Positions 61,333 through 64,000 of a stretch of DNA of 64,000 bases are shown piece by piece. The stretch lies in assembly GCF_028882255.1 (NCBI RefSeq), contig NZ_JARBUY010000003.1, positions 581,018 through 645,017 of the forward strand, written 5' to 3'. The notes beneath the pieces are model-generated. The model was not told the DNA's origin and ran no database searches. It worked only from the letters and a program-made list of their open reading frames with translations. Each line of letters opens with the position of its first letter. The stretch's first letter is position 1. Position numbers and translations under genes: made by a program. This DNA comes from Maribacter polysaccharolyticus (lineage in GTDB: Bacteria > Bacteroidota > Bacteroidia > Flavobacteriales > Flavobacteriaceae).

Positions 61333-62466
61333 ATGAGCGGAATTTACATCCATATACCCTTTTGCAAGCAGGCCTGTCACTATTGTGACTTCCATTTTTC
61401 GACCAGTATGGCGAAGAAAGATGCGATGATCGCTGCGTTGCAAAATGAGTTGGTTTTGCGAAAGGATGAATTCAGGAATGAAGTGGTAGAAACCATCTAT
61501 TTTGGGGGAGGTACCCCATCGGTTTTGGAAACGAATGAAATCAATGGGCTCATACATACCGTTCGATCCAATTACGAGGTCATCGAAAACCCGGAAATAA
61601 CCTTGGAAGCCAATCCGGATGATTTATCCCAAAGGAAGATCGGGCAATTGGCCCAAAGTGAGGTCAATAGATTAAGTATTGGGGTGCAATCATTCTTCGA
61701 GGAAGATCTGAAGATGATGCATCGTGCCCATAATGCGGAACAAGCCTCAAATTCCTTAAAGTGGGCAACGCAGCATTTCGATAATATCTCGGTGGATCTC
61801 ATCTATGGTATTCCCGAAATGACCGATTTGCGCTGGAAACAGAACATCGAAAAAGCCCTTTCTTTCGGGATACCCCATATTTCTTCCTATGCATTGACGG
61901 TGGAACCAAAAACGGCCTTGGCCAGTTTTATCAAAAAAGGATTGATCCCGCCTGTCGATGATGCATTGGCACAGCGACACTTTCAAGTATTGTATGATAG
62001 GCTGGTCGAAGCAGGCTATGATTGTTATGAGGTATCGAACTTTGGAAAACCGCACTATTATTCCAAAAACAATACGGCGTATTGGTTGGGTAAAAAATAT
62101 ATGGGTATAGGCCCATCGGCACATTCCTATGATGGAAAAATTAGAAGTTGGAATATCAGTAACAATCCAAAATATATCAAAATCATCGGACAAGGGCAGC
62201 TGCCAACGACCCGTGAAACACTTTCAATGACCGATAAATACAACGAATATGTAATGACCGGTCTGCGAACCATTTGGGGCATTTCCTTAGATAGGATACA
62301 ATCGGAATTCGGGGAAAAATACTACGTTTATATAACCCGGGAGATGGAAAAATACATAGAACAGGAACTCTTGATGTGGTCTAAAGGGCAGTTGATCGCC
62401 ACAAAAAAAGGAAAATTCTTGGTCGATGGGATTGCCAGCGATTTGTTTATGGTTAATTTAGGATAA
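61333..62466 (+). CDS. hemW: Radical SAM haem chaperone HemW
   Basis: The protein has 377 residues. The radical SAM cysteines are C11, C15 and C18 in CKQACHYCDF. Further family motifs: TIYFGGGTPSVLE, RLSIGVQSFFEEDLKMMHRAH, DLIYGIPEMT and SNFGKPHYYSKNNTAYW. HemW carries haem rather than oxidising coproporphyrinogen; the CxxxCxxC motif with a following Asp-Phe is the HemW type. The array directly before the start replaces any normal leader. Confidence 0.92.
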   Translation: MSGIYIHIPFCKQACHYCDFHFSTSMAKKDAMIAALQNELVLRKDEFRNEVVETIYFGGGTPSVLETNEINGLIHTVRSNYEVIENPEITLEANPDDLSQRKIGQLAQSEVNRLSIGVQSFFEEDLKMMHRAHNAEQASNSLKWATQHFDNISVDLIYGIPEMTDLRWKQNIEKALSFGIPHISSYALTVEPKTALASFIKKGLIPPVDDALAQRHFQVLYDRLVEAGYDCYEVSNFGKPHYYSKNNTAYWLGKKYMGIGPSAHSYDGKIRSWNISNNPKYIKIIGQGQLPTTRETLSMTDKYNEYVMTGLRTIWGISLDRIQSEFGEKYYVYITREMEKYIEQELLMWSKGQLIATKKGKFLVDGIASDLFMVNLG

Positions 62467-62617
62467 AATTATCCATGGTCTCCCAATCGTATGATCTGTA
62501 TCGATCAATTCAGTTGGGAAGCCAATATCGATAGGTTTTTGGCTGTTCGAGCGAAGTCAAACACCGGAACTTATAAACCCACAATGTCTCGGTTGCGCTC
62601 GACGGGACGATTTTTTT

Positions 62618-63373
62618 ATGCTTGCAACATTAAAAGTCAACAATAGAAACCATACGATAGATCTTTCAAAACCCTTGGATATCTCAATACCCATGAAGGG
62701 GAATGCATCCAATGTAAATGCGTGGTACATTGGACATCCCAGAATAGAACCGCACACCGAAGGTGATTTTGTGGGGGCGGTGGCCCAAGGGGCCGCGGTA
62801 AATTTCAACGATATTTGGTTCAATCCCCATTCACATGTTACACATACCGAATGCTTGGGACATATAACCGAAGAATTCAATTCGGTCAATAAAAACCTTA
62901 TGCAATATTTCTTTTATGCCGAAGTGGTCACCATTGCCCCGGAAAAGCTGAACGGGGATTTTGTAATTTCGAAAAAACAGCTGCATTATGCCTTTGGGAA
63001 CAAAAAAAGGGATGCTGTCATAATACGCACCTTGCCCAATTTAAGGGATAAATTCTCCAGGCAATATTCAAAAACCAATCCCCCTTATGTGACTGAAGAT
63101 GCGGCTAAATTTTTGGTGGAGAAAGGGGTAGAACATTTATTGATCGATCTACCCTCGATCGATAAAGAACGCGATGGTGGGGAGCTCCTGGCCCATAGGG
63201 CATTTTGGGGCCTAGGATCAAAGATCAGAAATCAAGCAACCATTACGGAGTTTATATATGTGCCCAATAGTATTGTTGATGGCACCTATTTCCTTAATTT
63301 ACAAGTGGCGCCCTTTGAGAACGATGCCTCTCCGAGTAGACCTGTATTGTATGAAAATATTGTTGAGGAGTAG
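62618..63373 (+). CDS. Cyclase family protein (kynurenine formamidase-like)
   Basis: The protein has 251 residues. The metal-binding motif of the cyclase family (H-x3-H) is seen in NPHSHVTHTECLGHI; VEHLLIDLPSIDKERDGGELLAHRAFWG is the second motif. Such enzymes hydrolyse amide or ester bonds. The substrate is not known. Confidence 0.85.
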   Translation: MLATLKVNNRNHTIDLSKPLDISIPMKGNASNVNAWYIGHPRIEPHTEGDFVGAVAQGAAVNFNDIWFNPHSHVTHTECLGHITEEFNSVNKNLMQYFFYAEVVTIAPEKLNGDFVISKKQLHYAFGNKKRDAVIIRTLPNLRDKFSRQYSKTNPPYVTEDAAKFLVEKGVEHLLIDLPSIDKERDGGELLAHRAFWGLGSKIRNQATITEFIYVPNSIVDGTYFLNLQVAPFENDASPSRPVLYENIVEE

Positions 63374-63445
63374 GACTTGCCCAAGCTATCCATATAATCG
63401 TTGTGCCGAAATAAGCACGGAAACCCACTTAACGAAAAGCATGAC

Positions 63446-63805
63446 ATGAAAATATTGATTAAATTGGAAGAGTTCATGATGTTCACCCTAGGATTGTTCA
63501 TGTTCGGGCTATTGGGTTACCAATGGTGGTGGTTCTTGGTCTTGATAATGGTCCCCGATATTGGAATGGTAGGGTATTTGTTCGGTAATAAGGCAGGGGC
63601 TATTGCCTATAACGTATTTCATCATAAAGGGTTGACCATTGTTTTATATTTTGCAGGCATGTTTTTTTCGTCACCCATAATACAGTTGGCTGGGGTCATC
63701 TTGTTTTCCCATGCCGCCTTGGATAGGGTATTGGGCTATGGCCTAAAATATAATAAAGGATTTAAGTATACCCATTTGGGGGAAATCGGAAAGAAAAATG
63801 GATAG
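63446..63805 (+). CDS. DUF4260 membrane protein
   Basis: The protein has 119 residues from the ATG at 63446. It has three to four hydrophobic segments; LKLEEF-type start, VPDIGMVGYLFGNKAGAIAYN and HAALDRVLGYGLKY are typical of DUF4260. The function is unknown. It overlaps the next gene by eight bases. Confidence 0.85.
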   Translation: MKILIKLEEFMMFTLGLFMFGLLGYQWWWFLVLIMVPDIGMVGYLFGNKAGAIAYNVFHHKGLTIVLYFAGMFFSSPIIQLAGVILFSHAALDRVLGYGLKYNKGFKYTHLGEIGKKNG

Positions 63806-64000
63806 TATATTAGAGATGTTTCTTGGCCTTATTTTAGGGGCCATTCTTATGTATTGGGTCTTTAGCCTGTTCCGAAAAAGGCAAAATAAGGAACTTACCG
63901 AACGGCAATCAACGGTGCTTTTGGAAAAGATACGAAGTGTCTGTAAACTTATTTCGGTGGAAGGTGATTTCGCGGAAATTTATAAATACGAAAACACCAA
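63798..64000 (+). CDS. DUF4230 protein (partial, runs off the window)
   Basis: Sixty-seven residues are visible: an N-terminal membrane helix (MFLGLILGAILMYWVF), a basic stretch and VLLEKIRSVCKLISVEGDFAEIYKYENT, which is the beginning of DUF4230. The frame is open to the right edge. The function is unknown. Confidence 0.75.
   Translation, partial: MDSILEMFLGLILGAILMYWVFSLFRKRQNKELTERQSTVLLEKIRSVCKLISVEGDFAEIYKYENT

Noticed and set aside
61201-61557. Minus-strand open frame with SGQWSVV repeats over the right array
   Set aside because: Again a translated heptamer array, overlapping hemW in antisense.

Overview
The window looks like a chromosomal segment of a marine-type member of the Flavobacteriaceae (phylum Bacteroidota). 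The evidence is the -7 promoter elements of the form TAnnTTTG, TonB-dependent receptors with an N-terminal carboxypeptidase-regulatory-like domain, many short-signal lipoproteins, a fused CcoNO oxidase, a clade II type nos cluster and a hutHIUG order typical of that family. I see no rRNA, tRNA, CRISPR array, integrase, transposase or phage gene.

Layout. 1-7.2 kb: an AEC permease, a Tat-exported PLP aminotransferase, a small lipoprotein and a TonB receptor on the minus strand, divergent from an Lrp/AsnC regulator; this resembles an amino-compound uptake and processing locus. 8.0-19.7 kb: an Rrf2 regulator divergent from a nitrous oxide reductase cluster (cytochrome c, FAS1 lipoprotein, nosZ, membrane protein, nosL, cupin, nosD, nosF, nosY, haem-copper-oxidase-like membrane protein), followed by a soluble histidine kinase and a sigma-54 activator. 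19.7-22.6 kb: a predicted sigma-54 promoter with tandem upstream repeats, a Cys-rich small protein, glutamate dehydrogenase, a Gre/Rnk-like protein and a frameshifted gene. 22.7-24.9 kb: nitrosative-stress proteins (hemerythrin, Ric, a second Rrf2 regulator, truncated haemoglobin). 24.9-31.7 kb: a TetR-controlled TolC/HlyD/ABC-2 exporter. 31.8-42.6 kb: the cbb3 oxidase and its maturation genes (ccoI, ccoS, ccoNO, ccoQ, ccoP, ccoG, ccoH and a SafE-like protein), an FNR-type regulator and a universal stress protein. 43-48 kb: homogentisate dioxygenase, an unassigned 689-residue PLP enzyme and a sulfatase. 48.3-55.1 kb: histidine degradation (hutHIUG) with a divergent LysR regulator. 55-64 kb: nitroreductase, DUF456, a His-rich protein with a TonB receptor, ruvC, a four-helix-bundle gene between inverted heptamer arrays, hemW, a cyclase, DUF4260 and a truncated DUF4230 gene.

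How it fits together. Much of the first 42 kb is respiration at low oxygen and defence against nitrogen oxides. Four near-identical FNR-like boxes (ATGAY-N4-RTCAT type) lie before nos/rrf2, ccoS-ccoNO, ccoI/fnr and the universal stress gene. In three of them the centre of the box is exactly 29.5 bp from the first base of a TAnnTTTR-like -7 element. A second motif (GGAYAAAAATRTCC-like) occurs three times, before both rrf2 genes and before ric, and is the best candidate for the Rrf2 operator. Nitrous oxide reduction, the high-affinity oxidase and NO repair are therefore probably wired together by one FNR-type and two NsrR-like regulators.

All functional names come from reading motifs and recalling protein families; no database search was run.
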